Below, in pieces: positions 1 through 8,619 of a DNA stretch of 64,000 nt (the stretch's first letter is position 1; each line of letters begins with the position of its first letter). A model generated the notes under the pieces. It searched no databases. It worked only from the letters and a program-made list of their open reading frames with translations, and was not told where the DNA came from. The position numbers and the translations under genes were made by a program. The stretch spans positions 1-64,000 of the forward strand of contig NZ_LGLV01000017.1 in assembly GCF_001687365.1 (NCBI RefSeq). The letters are read 5' to 3'. Source of the stretch: Pararhizobium polonicum. GTDB lineage: Bacteria; Pseudomonadota; Alphaproteobacteria; Rhizobiales; Rhizobiaceae.

Positions 1-280
1 CCTTTCAATGCGGCGGGGTTTAGCCCTGGACCCATGGACGGCAAAGCCGTCCGGCGGGGTGAACCGCCCGTGGTGTGGCTACCCGGCACGCCCGGCCCGC
101 TTTCACGAACCGGAGGAGAACCGCCTTTCACGCAGCCCCGGGGATCTGACGCGCGTTTCGCCAAACCGTCCGGGCACCGGCTCCGCCTCGCCGGCAACGC
201 AAACCGGTGTATCCTCGGCGGAACGAAGTCATGATGGCATGGAACAAAAGGGCGGGGATTTTGGGGGATGCGGTGGAGAT
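1..280. other. Left-edge region without a supportable gene
   Basis: No gene can be supported here. Two forward frames stay open for most of the stretch, but this is GC-rich sequence with few chance stops; their translations (Pro, Arg and Gly rich) resemble no family and neither has a ribosome binding site. The sequence contains many short CCGG and GGCGGGG blocks that could fold, so a structured RNA or the tail of an upstream feature is possible, but no known RNA motif was recognised. Confidence 0.3.
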
Positions 281-493
281 CCCCTCACCAACAAAATCTA
301 ACACTTAGCTGAAGCTAAGATGTTGATTTTGTGTCCTCTCCCACAAAGGGAGAGGTAAAGATGCCGCGCCTTCGCGGCAAGAAATTATCCTCGTATGGGG
401 AGGATATGCCGCCGGTTACCTCTCCCCTTGTGGGAGAGGAAGAAAAATCAGCATCTTAGCTTCAGCTAAGTGCTAGATTTTTCAGGTGAGGGG
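281..493. repeat. 213-nt imperfect inverted repeat (palindromic intergenic element)
   Basis: The left arm (281-358) and right arm (416-493) are near-complete reverse complements. Each arm runs from CCCCTCACC/GGTGAGGGG at the outer edge to GAGAGGTAA/TTACCTCTC at the inner edge. Each arm also has internal hairpins: CTTAGCTGAAGCTAAG, and a CCTCTCCCAC...GGGAGAGG stem. The 57-nt centre has its own GCCGCG...CGCGGC stem. It lies just past the mutL stop codon on the 3' side, so it would fold at the end of the mutL transcript. It is of the same general kind as rhizobial intergenic mosaic or palindromic elements, but membership in a named family was not tested. Confidence 0.8.
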
Positions 494-518
494 GTCGGTC
501 CGGAAAGCGGACGAGGCT

Positions 519-2318
519 CTAGCTGCGGCCGAACAGCCGCTCGATATCGGACAGCTTCAGCTCGATATAGGTCGGCCGTCCATGGTTGCACTGGCCGGAG
601 CCGGGCGTTGCCTCCATCTGGCGCAGCAGCGCGTTCATCTCTTCCGGCCGCAGCCGGCGGCCCGAACGCACCGATCCGTGGCAGGCCATGGTCGCGGCCA
701 GATAGTCGAGACGGCTGGCAAGCCCGTTGGCCGTGTCCCATTCGGCCAACTCGTCGGCCAGCTGCCGCACCAGTCCGACGGCATCCATCTCGCCGAGCAT
801 GGACGGTGTTTCGCGGATGGCGATGGCGCCGGGGCCGAAGCGCTCGATGCCGAGCCCCAGCCTTGAGAATTCGGCCGAATGGCTGATCAGCCGGTCGCAA
901 TCGTCTTCCGGCAGGTCGACGATTTCGGGAATGAGCAGCGCCTGCGCCGGGATCGGCCGCGAATTCAGGCCCTTGCGCAGTTCCTCGAACACCAGCCGCT
1001 CATGGGCAGCGTGCTGGTCGACGATGACCAGGCCATCCTCCGTCTGGGCGACGATATAGTTCTCGTGCAGCTGGGCCCGGGCAGCGCCGAGCGGATGCGG
1101 CTTGTCCGGTTGCGGAGTGAAGGCCGCTTCCGGTTCGGCCATCGGGGCACGGGCCGATGGTGTGGCCATCTCGGCAAAGGCAGCCTGTGGCCGCTCGCCA
1201 AAACCGCCTGGTGCCGATGCGAAATCCATTGGGCGGTAGGGAGAGGCGGCCGCACTCCAGGTTCCGGCCGGCCGCTGCGGTTCCGGCCGGAAGGCCCGCA
1301 TCAGCCCGCTGGCGCCGGTCGTCGAGGCCCGGTCGCCATCCTGTGACAGCGCCTGGCGGATGGCGCCGATGATCAGCCCGCGCACCATGCCCGGATCGCG
1401 GAAGCGGACATCCGACTTCGCCGGATGCACGTTGACGTCAACCACATCCGGATCGACCGTCAGCGACAGCACGGCAACCGGATAGCGCCCCTGCGGGATG
1501 GTTTCGGCATAGGCGGCGCGCAGCGCGGACCAGATCAGCTTGTCCTGCACCGGCCGGCCGTTGACAAAGGCATATTGCTGCAGCGAGTTGCCGCGGTTGA
1601 AGGTCGGCACGCCGGCAAAGCCGGTCAGCCGCGCCCCTTCGCGCTCGGCATCGATCTCGATCGCATTGTCGCGGAAATCGCGGCCGAGCACCTGGGCGAT
1701 GCGGGCCAGCCGGTCGTCGCCGGTGGAGGGGAATTCCAGCGTCGTGCGGTCGGAGCCGGACAGCACGAAGCGCACGCCCGGAAAGGCGATCGCCATGCGC
1801 CGGACGACATCGGAGATCGCCGAGGCTTCGGCCCGCTCCGTCTTCATGAAGTTGAGCCGTGCCGGTGTGGCGAAGAAGAGGTCGCGCACTTCGACCACGG
1901 TGCCCTGGTTGACGGCCGCCGGCTTGACCGGTTGCAGCTTGCCGCCGAAAACGCCGATCTCGGCACCATGGCTTGCGCCGGCCGGGCGGCTGGTGATCGT
2001 CAGCCGCGCGACCGAGCCGATCGAGGGCAGGGCTTCGCCGCGAAACCCGAGCGTGCGGATGTCGAGCAGATTGTCGTCGAGCTTGGAGGTGCAGTGGCGG
2101 CGCACCGCCAGTTCGAGATCGTCCGGACCCATGCCGGAGCCGTTGTCGACGACCCTCAGCAGCGTCTTGCCGCCGCCCGCGGTGGCGATCTCGATGCGGG
2201 TCGCGCCGGCGTCCAGCGCATTCTCGATCAGTTCCTTGGCGGCGCTTGCCGGCCGCTCGATGACTTCGCCGGCGGCGATCTGGTTGATGAGGGTCTCGGA
2301 GAGCTGTTTGATGGGCAT
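519..2318 (-). CDS. mutL: DNA mismatch repair protein MutL
   Basis: MutL is the ATP-driven matchmaker and, in this lineage, the nicking enzyme of methyl-independent mismatch repair. The 599 residues are normal for the family. The N-terminus has the GHKL ATPase motifs: NALDAGA near residue 33, DNGSGM near 58, and FRGEALPSI near 92. A variable linker follows (about 335-400), then the C-terminal dimerisation domain. That domain carries [12 protein letters not shown] near residue 433, which fits the metal-binding endonuclease motif DQHA-X2-E-X4-E, and CNHGRP near the end, matching the second nuclease motif. The protein should therefore nick DNA itself, consistent with the absence of MutH in alphaproteobacteria. 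The ATG at 2318 begins the standard MPIKQLS terminus. The gene stands alone on the minus strand, divergent from the PAS/receiver gene, with a large inverted repeat beyond its stop. Confidence 0.97.
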   Translation of the reverse strand: MPIKQLSETLINQIAAGEVIERPASAAKELIENALDAGATRIEIATAGGGKTLLRVVDNGSGMGPDDLELAVRRHCTSKLDDNLLDIRTLGFRGEALPSIGSVARLTITSRPAGASHGAEIGVFGGKLQPVKPAAVNQGTVVEVRDLFFATPARLNFMKTERAEASAISDVVRRMAIAFPGVRFVLSGSDRTTLEFPSTGDDRLARIAQVLGRDFRDNAIEIDAEREGARLTGFAGVPTFNRGNSLQQYAFVNGRPVQDKLIWSALRAAYAETIPQGRYPVAVLSLTVDPDVVDVNVHPAKSDVRFRDPGMVRGLIIGAIRQALSQDGDRASTTGASGLMRAFRPEPQRPAGTWSAAASPYRPMDFASAPGGFGERPQAAFAEMATPSARAPMAEPEAAFTPQPDKPHPLGAARAQLHENYIVAQTEDGLVIVDQHAAHERLVFEELRKGLNSRPIPAQALLIPEIVDLPEDDCDRLISHSAEFSRLGLGIERFGPGAIAIRETPSMLGEMDAVGLVRQLADELAEWDTANGLASRLDYLAATMACHGSVRSGRRLRPEEMNALLRQMEATPGSGQCNHGRPTYIELKLSDIERLFGRS

Positions 2319-2416
2319 GGCCTATTGTCCGGGATTCGCAGTCGCATGAAAAGTGTCTCGGGCGATCTATCCCCCGCCGCGTCGCAAGTCGGCGTGCCCG
2401 ACAAACTGGCTGGAGC

Positions 2417-2431
2417 TTAATCAGGCCTTAA
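2417..2431 (+). promoter_or_regulatory. Candidate CtrA-type box TTAA-N7-TTAA
   Basis: TTAA (2417-2420), seven bases, then TTAA (2428-2431) matches the spacing of the alphaproteobacterial CtrA site. It lies in the mutL/PAS-receiver intergenic region, 99 bp from the mutL start and about 170 bp from the PAS-receiver start. The spacing match is seen directly; regulation is inferred, and an AT-rich chance match is possible. Confidence 0.35.
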
Positions 2432-2599
2432 TACAAAGCTGCGACGTTCGCCAAGAACCTGAATGAACACGGGTTTTGTCATTTGGAGCCCGAGGCGCAG
2501 CTGTCCGCCCGGGCGTTGAACCCCAAATACGGCCCCATTGGCGCGTCCGTCAGCATGTCCCGGAAAAAACGAGCCGCAAGGTTATATGAGGGCTATGCG

Positions 2600-4336
2600 A
2601 TGAATGATGTAGCGTCTTTCGGCGCGAACATCCAGAAAACCGTACTCGAAGCGACGTCTGACGCGCTCGGCTTGGCCATTCTTGTCTGCGACAAGAATGA
2701 CGAGATCGTTTTCGCAAGCCGCCCCATTCTCCAGTTCTACCCTATCCCTGCGCAATTCCTGGAAGCCGGAACGCGGCTGAAGGATTTCCTCGGCGCGATC
2801 TTCGATTCCGGGGTCCGCAGCGGCACGGCGCCGGAAACGAGCCGCCGGAACGTCAATCGCGACGAATGGATTTCCGAACGTCTTTCCCATCACTGGCGCG
2901 AGCGCTTCGACGTCGTCGAGCGCATCGGCCGCCACCGCTGGATCAATGTGCGCAAACGGCGGCTGTCGAGCGGTCTCGGCATCGTCGCGATCAGCGACGT
3001 CTCGGAGCAGAAAAAGCGCGAAGAGCAGATGCAGCTCGACATGGAGCGGGTGGAGCTCACCGAAGGCATTCTCGACAGCCTGCCCAATCCGATCTGTGTC
3101 AAGGATCGAAGCCTCAATTATATCGCCGTCAACAAGGCTTTCTGCGCCCTCCACGGCATGACGGCGGACACCATTCTCGGGCGCTCCGTGTGGGACCTGC
3201 TGGAACCGGAGCTTGCTGAAAAATTCGAACGCTCCGATCGTGCGACGCTGGAAACAGGAGAGATCCACTACCAGCCGGAACAGATCGTTCAGGCCGACGG
3301 CGAGGACCTCTGGGTCGTCACCCGCAAGTTTCGTGTCGGCGATCCCGGCAAGTATCTGCTCGTCACCTGCATGAACGATGTGACCGATCTCGTCGTCGGC
3401 TATAGCGGACTGGACGATGCCAGCTCCTCCCGGTCTCCTCTGGAGATCAAAGACTACGGCCTGTTTGCTCCGGCGCAGAATTGCTACGACCCGTTCCGCT
3501 CGATCGATATGCAGCATCTGATCGAGGCCGGGGCGATCATCGATCCGGATACGCGGGGCAGGCAGCGCATCCTGCTGATCACCGATGCACCGGCGCTCGA
3601 GGTGAACCTGGTGCCGCAGCTGCGCCGGTGGGGTTTCGATGCCTGCGCGGTCAGAAACGCCGAGGAACTTTCGGCCTTCAAGGATGCCTGTGCAGTCCGT
3701 GCCGTCAGGATCGATACGCTTTTGATCGATGGCACGATGGCCGATGCGCTGACGCTTGTTTCCAGCTGGACGAGCTCTCCGTCTCTGGTCCTTGCCAAGG
3801 ACTGGAAACCCGTCGAATTGCGCGCCAGCGTCCTTGCCCTGTGCGAGAACGGTATCGGCACGCTGCCATCGGTCGAGGCCGACGGCCCGGCGGATTGGGA
3901 TATCATCGTGCCGGACGTCAGCCTGACCGGCAGGCCCATGCCGGAAGTCGAGGTGGTGGTTGCCGAAGACAACGAAATCAACCAGTTCGTTTTCGCCCAG
4001 ATCCTCGAAGGCCTTGGCATATCCTATCGCATCGCCGCCGATGGCGAGGAAGCGGTCAAGCTCTGGCAGCGGTATCGGCCAAATCTCGTGCTGATGGATG
4101 TCTCGATGCCGGTGATGAACGGTTTCGACGCGACACGGGCCATCCGCGCCCTTGAAAAATCGGCCAGCTTCCAGACCCCGATCATCGCCGTTACGGCCCA
4201 GGCGCTCGATATCGATATCGAGCAAAGCAAATTGGCGGGCATGGACGACTATATCACCAAGCCGATCAGCCCGGACATGATCGAAGCCGTTTATCGCAAG
4301 TTCGTGATCACCAAGGCCGAACGCCTGGCAGGCTGA
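2600..4336 (+). CDS. PAS-PAS-degenerate receiver-receiver protein lacking a kinase domain
   Basis: A predicted cytoplasmic signalling protein of 578 residues. The ATG at 2600 follows GAGGG with about 7-nt spacing and is preferred over upstream in-frame starts. Residues 10-140 look like a PAS fold (LGLAILVCDKNDEIVFASR) followed by a short coiled segment. A clear second PAS spans about 150-270 (LPNPICVKDRSLNYIAVNKA). Residues 322-425 resemble a receiver whose acidic pocket is eroded (ILLITDAPALEV). Residues 448-568 form an intact CheY-like receiver with EDNE, LMDVSMPVMNG (phosphoacceptor near D500), TA and the KPI lysine. No DHp or HATPase_c domain lies between the PAS and receiver parts, so it resembles a hybrid kinase with the transmitter deleted. 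It must be phosphorylated by another kinase or act as a phosphate sink. Output and partner are unknown. Confidence 0.85.
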   Translation: MNDVASFGANIQKTVLEATSDALGLAILVCDKNDEIVFASRPILQFYPIPAQFLEAGTRLKDFLGAIFDSGVRSGTAPETSRRNVNRDEWISERLSHHWRERFDVVERIGRHRWINVRKRRLSSGLGIVAISDVSEQKKREEQMQLDMERVELTEGILDSLPNPICVKDRSLNYIAVNKAFCALHGMTADTILGRSVWDLLEPELAEKFERSDRATLETGEIHYQPEQIVQADGEDLWVVTRKFRVGDPGKYLLVTCMNDVTDLVVGYSGLDDASSSRSPLEIKDYGLFAPAQNCYDPFRSIDMQHLIEAGAIIDPDTRGRQRILLITDAPALEVNLVPQLRRWGFDACAVRNAEELSAFKDACAVRAVRIDTLLIDGTMADALTLVSSWTSSPSLVLAKDWKPVELRASVLALCENGIGTLPSVEADGPADWDIIVPDVSLTGRPMPEVEVVVAEDNEINQFVFAQILEGLGISYRIAADGEEAVKLWQRYRPNLVLMDVSMPVMNGFDATRAIRALEKSASFQTPIIAVTAQALDIDIEQSKLAGMDDYITKPISPDMIEAVYRKFVITKAERLAG

Positions 4337-4534
4337 CATTCTCAGTCCATCCCGACTGGCATCGATATCCGGGGAAAGGGATGGGAAGGGCCAGCCTCGG
4401 CCGATATTCGTGTCAACGCCCAGAATTGTCGACAGTATGCGGGAAGTGGGGGTGGGATGCTTTCGAAATCTTAACCCTCGTTGCCCATCGTCTCAACCTG
4501 ACACTGCCTTGAAGCCAATCCCGGGAATGCGTTT

Positions 4535-5896
4535 ATGAATTCTGCTGAAACACCGTCTCAGCACATCAACCGGAATGATCTGCATGCTATGGCCTATACC
4601 GATCCTCTGACCGGTCTTGGCAATTCATACAGGCTGCGCGACAAGGTGCGCGAAATTGCTGCCGATCGCGCCAGCGATCCCGCCCCCTTCACCATCGGCC
4701 TTGCCAATCTCGACGGATTCAAGCCGATCAACGATCTCTTCGGGCCGCATGCCGGCGATGAAATCCTGTGTCAGGTCGCCAGCCGGCTGCTGGCCTGCGT
4801 CCCGGATGGCGCAACCGTGATCCGCGCCGGTGGCGACGAGTTCGCCTTCGTGCTGCCGCTGGTGTTCGAGCGCAAGGCCGCCGAAAAGGTCGGCAATATG
4901 CTGAAGGAGGTGCTGTCCGCCCCCTTCGATCTGGGCGATCGCAACGTTCGCCTGTCGGCATCCTTCGGTTTCGCCGTCCATCCCTTTGCGGGCGAGGAAT
5001 TCGAGGATCTGCTGAAAAGCGCCGATACCGCGCTTTACCGCTCCAAGCGCCGCGGCCGCGGCCAGATCACCGTCTATTCCCAGGAAATCGCCCAGGAGAT
5101 GAAACGCGCGACGCAGCTGGAGCAAGCGTTGCGCAATGCCATCATAGCCGACGAGGTCGATGTGCATTTCCAGCCGATCGTCAGCTTGAAGAACGATATG
5201 GTGGTCGGTTTCGAGGCCTTGGCACGCTGGTGCGATCCGGATCTCGGCTATGTCTCTCCGGCCGTTTTCGTGCCGCTGGCCGAAGAGCGCGGCTTCATCG
5301 ATTCCCTCTCGGAGACGCTGCTGCGCAAGGCCGCCGAGACGGCGCTGCTCTGGCCGAAGGAACTGTTTTTATCCTTCAACCTGTCATCGGCGCAGCTGAT
5401 GGACCCGATGACGTCAACCAATGTCCTGTCGATCATCCAGCGCGCCGGCCTCGATCCGCGCCGGCTGGAGCTCGAGATTACCGAGACCGCCGTGATGACC
5501 GACGCGGATGTGGCGCAGAAGATCGTCACCGAGCTTCGGGCGGCCGGCGTGCGCATTTCTCTCGACGATTTCGGCACCGGCCAGTCGAGCCTCGGCCGTT
5601 TGCGGGATTTCTCCTTCGACAAGGTCAAGGTCGACCGTGCTTTCGTCTCGCGCATCTCCGCCGACCGCGCGTCCGAGCACATCGTCAAGGCCATCATCTC
5701 CATGTGCGAAGGACTGAACCTTGAAGTTGTTGCCGAAGGGATCGAGGATTTCTCGGAGGCGATGAAGCTGAAAAGTCTCGGCTGCGGCATGGGGCAGGGC
5801 TATTTCTACGGAAAGCCCGCCGATTCCGTCACGACGCTGCGCTATCTCGCCGAAAAATATCACGATACGGGGGCAGCAGCATCGGCTGCGGGCTGA
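4535..5896 (+). CDS. Soluble GGDEF-EAL cyclic-di-GMP enzyme
   Basis: A 453-residue protein with a GGDEF domain (about 20-185) directly followed by an EAL domain (about 195-445), and no transmembrane or recognisable sensory domain. The GGDEF signature is intact (AGGDEF at residues 98-103), as are the metal site (ANLDGFKPIND) and the early DPLTGLGN motif. The EAL part keeps FEALARW (EAL at 227-229), the metal-binding glutamates and aspartates (ELEITETA, DDFGTGQSSL), the lysine in KVKVDRAF and AEGIE. Both synthesis and hydrolysis of c-di-GMP are therefore possible by sequence. It follows the PAS/receiver gene on the same strand, but a 198-nt gap suggests its own promoter; a TTAACC half-site occurs in that gap. 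Which activity dominates cannot be read from the sequence. Confidence 0.93.
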   Translation: MNSAETPSQHINRNDLHAMAYTDPLTGLGNSYRLRDKVREIAADRASDPAPFTIGLANLDGFKPINDLFGPHAGDEILCQVASRLLACVPDGATVIRAGGDEFAFVLPLVFERKAAEKVGNMLKEVLSAPFDLGDRNVRLSASFGFAVHPFAGEEFEDLLKSADTALYRSKRRGRGQITVYSQEIAQEMKRATQLEQALRNAIIADEVDVHFQPIVSLKNDMVVGFEALARWCDPDLGYVSPAVFVPLAEERGFIDSLSETLLRKAAETALLWPKELFLSFNLSSAQLMDPMTSTNVLSIIQRAGLDPRRLELEITETAVMTDADVAQKIVTELRAAGVRISLDDFGTGQSSLGRLRDFSFDKVKVDRAFVSRISADRASEHIVKAIISMCEGLNLEVVAEGIEDFSEAMKLKSLGCGMGQGYFYGKPADSVTTLRYLAEKYHDTGAAASAAG

Positions 5897-5903
5897 GGCT
5901 CTC

Positions 5904-6827
5904 TCACTCCTCCCGCTCCCGGCGTCCTTCCTCGAGCAGCCAGTCGCGCACCCGGCGGGCCTGATGGTTCAGCTCGCGCGAACGCGGCCAGACGACGTAG
6001 AATGCCAGATCCGTTTTCAGCACATGATTGCCGACCGGAACGAGCGCGCCGGAGCGGACCTGCCGCTCGATCAGGTGGTTCCACCCGAGAGCGATGCCTT
6101 CGCCGGCAAGCACGGCCTGGATGACCAGAACATAATCATTCAGCGTCAGCCGCCGCGCCTGTGACGGATAGGAAACGCCGGCGCTGGCAAACCATTCCTG
6201 CCAGCTATAGGCCCGCCTGACCGGCTCTTCCAGATGGATCAGCGGATGCCGGAGCAGATCGGCCGGGCGCTGCGGCATGCCGTTGGCCTCGACGAAGGCG
6301 GGGGAGGCGACGGCGCTGATCACCTCCGGCGCCAGAAGCGCCGTATGATAGCGCGGCCAGTTGGCCGGATCGCCGCCGCCGCGAACGGCAAGCGGGATCG
6401 GCTCCTCTTCCAGATCCAGATCGCGCACGCTGGTCTGGATGCGCAGGTCGATCTCGGGCAGGTCCTCGCGCAGTTTTGTCAGCCGCGGCAGCATCCACAT
6501 CGAGGCGAAGGCGGTGGACGCGGCCAGCGTCACATTGCTCTCGCGCCGCTTGGCGCGGATGTCTTCGGCCGATTTCTGGATGCGCGACAGCCCGAGCGAC
6601 ACGTCGGCATGGAATTTCTCGCCGGCTTCCGTCAGCTGCACGGCCCGGTGGACCCGGTGGAACAGCGGCACGCCGAGCTGGTCTTCGAGCCCGCGGATGG
6701 CATAGGAGACGGCGGCCTGCGTCATCGCCAGTTCATGGGCGGCGCGGGTAAAATTCTGATGGCGTCCGGCCGCCTCGAAGACGATCAGGCTGGAGGCCGA
6801 GGGCAGCAGGCGGCGCAGTGTTTCCAT
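5904..6827 (-). CDS. LysR-family transcriptional regulator (GcvA-like subgroup)
   Basis: A LysR-type DNA-binding regulator of 307 residues, a standard length. The N-terminal winged helix-turn-helix covers about residues 12-70 (FEAAGRHQNFTRAAHELAMT followed by QAAVSYAIRGLEDQLGVPLF). The co-inducer-binding domain starts near residue 95. The helix sequence and the RXHRAVQLTEAG segment resemble the GcvA/AmpR-like subgroup. The gene is transcribed divergently from the MttB-family methyltransferase with a 90-bp shared promoter region, the classic arrangement in which a LysR protein controls both its own gene and the divergent one. Its inducer is therefore likely related to the methylated substrate of that enzyme, which is inference. 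The start at 6827 lacks a strong ribosome binding site. It ends 7 nt from the convergent GGDEF-EAL gene. Confidence 0.92.
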   Translation of the reverse strand: METLRRLLPSASSLIVFEAAGRHQNFTRAAHELAMTQAAVSYAIRGLEDQLGVPLFHRVHRAVQLTEAGEKFHADVSLGLSRIQKSAEDIRAKRRESNVTLAASTAFASMWMLPRLTKLREDLPEIDLRIQTSVRDLDLEEEPIPLAVRGGGDPANWPRYHTALLAPEVISAVASPAFVEANGMPQRPADLLRHPLIHLEEPVRRAYSWQEWFASAGVSYPSQARRLTLNDYVLVIQAVLAGEGIALGWNHLIERQVRSGALVPVGNHVLKTDLAFYVVWPRSRELNHQARRVRDWLLEEGRREREE

Positions 6828-6856
6828 AAATTCAGCTTATATCATGTGTCGAATTT
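6828..6856. promoter_or_regulatory. Candidate LysR operator between lysR and mttB-family gene
   Basis: AAATTC (6828-6833) and GAATTT (6851-6856) form a 6-bp perfect inverted repeat spanning the divergent promoter region, directly next to the LysR start codon. Position and symmetry suit an autoregulatory LysR site, but the arms are short and AT-rich. Confidence 0.3.
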
Positions 6857-6917
6857 TTCCAGCGTTACAGGCCCCTTTTTCACCGGTAGCCTCGACTGGG
6901 AAAAGGGGAGAGATGGC

Positions 6918-8471
6918 ATGGAAACGCTCGTGGCCGCTGAGGCAGAACCCGCAAGACGCGCGCGTCCGGCCCGCTCTGCGCGGCGCGACAATGCGGCGAA
7001 AATCCCGGGCGTTCCCTATATTGTCCGCAATATCCCGACCTACGATATCCTGGGCGAGGAAAACCTTCAGAAGATCGAGCGCGTCGCCGACCGGATCCTC
7101 TGCGAGGTCGGCATCGAGTTCCGCGACGATCCGGCCGCGATCGATCACTGGAAACGGGCCGGCGCCAAGGTCGACGGCGTGCTGGTCCGGTTCGAGCCGG
7201 GCATGCTGGAGGAGATCGTTGCGAGTGCGCCGGCGCAGTTCACCCAGCATGCGCGCAATCCCGCCCGCAATATCGAGATCGGCGGCAGCAACGTCGTCTT
7301 CTCGCCGGCCTATGGTTCCCCCTTCGTCATGGATCTCGACAAAGGGCGGCGTTACGGCACGCTGGAAGACTTTCGCAATTTCATCAAGCTCGCCCAGTCG
7401 AGCCCCTGGCTGCACCATTCCGGCGGCACGATCTGCGAGCCGGTCGATGTGCCGGTCAACAAGCGCCATCTCGACATGGTCTATAGCCATGTCAAATATT
7501 CCGACCGCGCCTTCATGGGCTCGATCACGGCGGAAGACCGGGTGGAAGATTCGATCGACATGGCCCGCCTCGTCTTCGGCCGCGATTTTGTCGATCGCAA
7601 CTGCGTCATCCTTGGTAATGTCAACGTCAACTCGCCGCTCGTCTGGGATGGCACGATGACGAAATCGCTGCGCGCCTATGCCCGCGCCAACCAGGCCGCG
7701 GTCATCGTGCCCTTCATCCTCGGCGGTGCCATGGGCCCGGTCACCAATGCCGGCGCCATCGCCCAGTCCTATGCCGAAACGCTGGCCGGCTGCGCGCTGA
7801 CGCAGCTGGAGCGCAAGGGCGCGCCGGTGATCTTCGGCAATTTTCTCTCCTCCATGTCGCTGCGCTCAGGCTCGCCCACCTTCGGCACGCCGGAACCCGC
7901 CATCGGCTCGATGGTGATCGGCCAGCTGGCAAGACGGCGCAAGCTGCCGCTGCGCTGCGCCGGCAATTTCTCCAATTCGAAGCTGCCGGATGCGCAGGCG
8001 ATGCAGGAGGGCGTCATGTCGATGCTCTCGGCAGTGCATTGCGGCGCCAATTTCATCCTGCATTCGGCGGGTTTCCTCGATGGGCTGCTCGCCATGTCCT
8101 ACGAGAAGTTCGTCATGGACACCGATTTCTGCGGCGCGCTGCATTCCTATCTCGCCGGTGTCGTGGTTGACGATAATACGCTGGCCATGGACGCCTTCCT
8201 GCAGGTCGGTCCGGGCAGCCATTTCCTTGGCTGCGACCATACGATGCGCAACTACCAGACGGCATTCTGGGACTCGACGTTGTCGGACAATGAGCCCTTC
8301 GAAAAGTGGAGCGAGGAGGGCGGATCGACCGACATGGCGGCGCGTGCCAACAAACGCTGGAAAAAGACGCTGGCCGAATACGAGGCGCCGCCCCTGGACG
8401 TGGCCATCGACGAGGCGTTGACGGACTATATGACAAGACGCAAGAACAGCATGGCCGACGCCTGGTATTAA
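6918..8471 (+). CDS. Trimethylamine methyltransferase (MttB) superfamily protein, non-pyrrolysine type
   Basis: A 517-residue cytoplasmic protein of the MttB superfamily, cobalamin-dependent enzymes that move a methyl group from a methylated amine or betaine to a corrinoid protein. The ATG at 6918 follows GGGGAG with 7-nt spacing and is preferred; the frame stays open far upstream over the lysR gene by chance. Landmarks include the N-terminal VPYIVRNIPTYDILGEENL block, the GNVNVNSPLVWDGTM segment and the C-terminal GPGSHFLGCDHTM segment. There is no internal UAG, so it is not a pyrrolysine-containing trimethylamine enzyme; non-Pyl relatives such as MtgB act on glycine betaine. No corrinoid-binding partner or reactivase is encoded nearby, so substrate and methyl acceptor are open. 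The divergent LysR gene is the probable regulator. Confidence 0.9.
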   Translation: METLVAAEAEPARRARPARSARRDNAAKIPGVPYIVRNIPTYDILGEENLQKIERVADRILCEVGIEFRDDPAAIDHWKRAGAKVDGVLVRFEPGMLEEIVASAPAQFTQHARNPARNIEIGGSNVVFSPAYGSPFVMDLDKGRRYGTLEDFRNFIKLAQSSPWLHHSGGTICEPVDVPVNKRHLDMVYSHVKYSDRAFMGSITAEDRVEDSIDMARLVFGRDFVDRNCVILGNVNVNSPLVWDGTMTKSLRAYARANQAAVIVPFILGGAMGPVTNAGAIAQSYAETLAGCALTQLERKGAPVIFGNFLSSMSLRSGSPTFGTPEPAIGSMVIGQLARRRKLPLRCAGNFSNSKLPDAQAMQEGVMSMLSAVHCGANFILHSAGFLDGLLAMSYEKFVMDTDFCGALHSYLAGVVVDDNTLAMDAFLQVGPGSHFLGCDHTMRNYQTAFWDSTLSDNEPFEKWSEEGGSTDMAARANKRWKKTLAEYEAPPLDVAIDEALTDYMTRRKNSMADAWY

Positions 8472-8474
8472 GCC

Positions 8475-8597
8475 ACGCGCCGCCGATCCGACCGCGGGAA
8501 AAACCGTCGAACTGGGCATTGCCGTCAAGGGCCGTTTCGAACCGGTCGACAGGCTCTGACTGCCGGGCAAGGCAATGTACCATCAGCCGGCAAACAG
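8475..8597 (+). repeat. Inverted-repeat arm, left copy (pairs with 12714-12847)
   Basis: This stretch matches the reverse complement of 12714-12847 over the last 27 codons of a gluconolactonase-type gene and about 40 nt beyond its stop codon. An 11-nt gap follows the shared GCTCTGACTGCCGG and AAGGC segments. The two arms face each other across a 4.1-kb accessory block. Divergence is spread over the arms, so the duplication is not recent. Confidence 0.8.
8476..8559 (+). pseudogene. Scar: 3' end of an SMP-30/gluconolactonase-like gene
   Basis: In one frame these 84 nt read RAADPTAGKTVELGIAVKGR, then FEPVDRL and a stop. That is almost the C-terminus of the intact lactonase at 12764-13651, which ends RAADPHAGKTFELGVTVKGR, then FEPAYLL and a stop. 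Nothing upstream continues the gene; the frame is cut immediately after the stop of the MttB-family gene. The fragment has no start codon or ribosome binding site and is read as a remnant left by a rearrangement. The homology is seen directly; the history is inferred. Confidence 0.85.
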
Positions 8598-8619
8598 AAC
8601 TGCGTCAATCGTCGCCAGC

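Noticed and set aside
1..301. Two overlapping open forward frames and a possible structured RNA at the left edge
   Set aside because: The frames lack start signals and recognisable sequence; comparison from memory with RNase P, tmRNA, cobalamin and TPP motifs gave no match.
2582..4339. 585-codon frame antisense to the PAS/receiver gene
   Set aside because: Low-information shadow; the forward frame has PAS and receiver motifs.
6234..6917. 228-codon upstream extension of the MttB-family gene
   Set aside because: It runs over the lysR gene in antisense; the ATG at 6918 has a good ribosome binding site and matches the family start.
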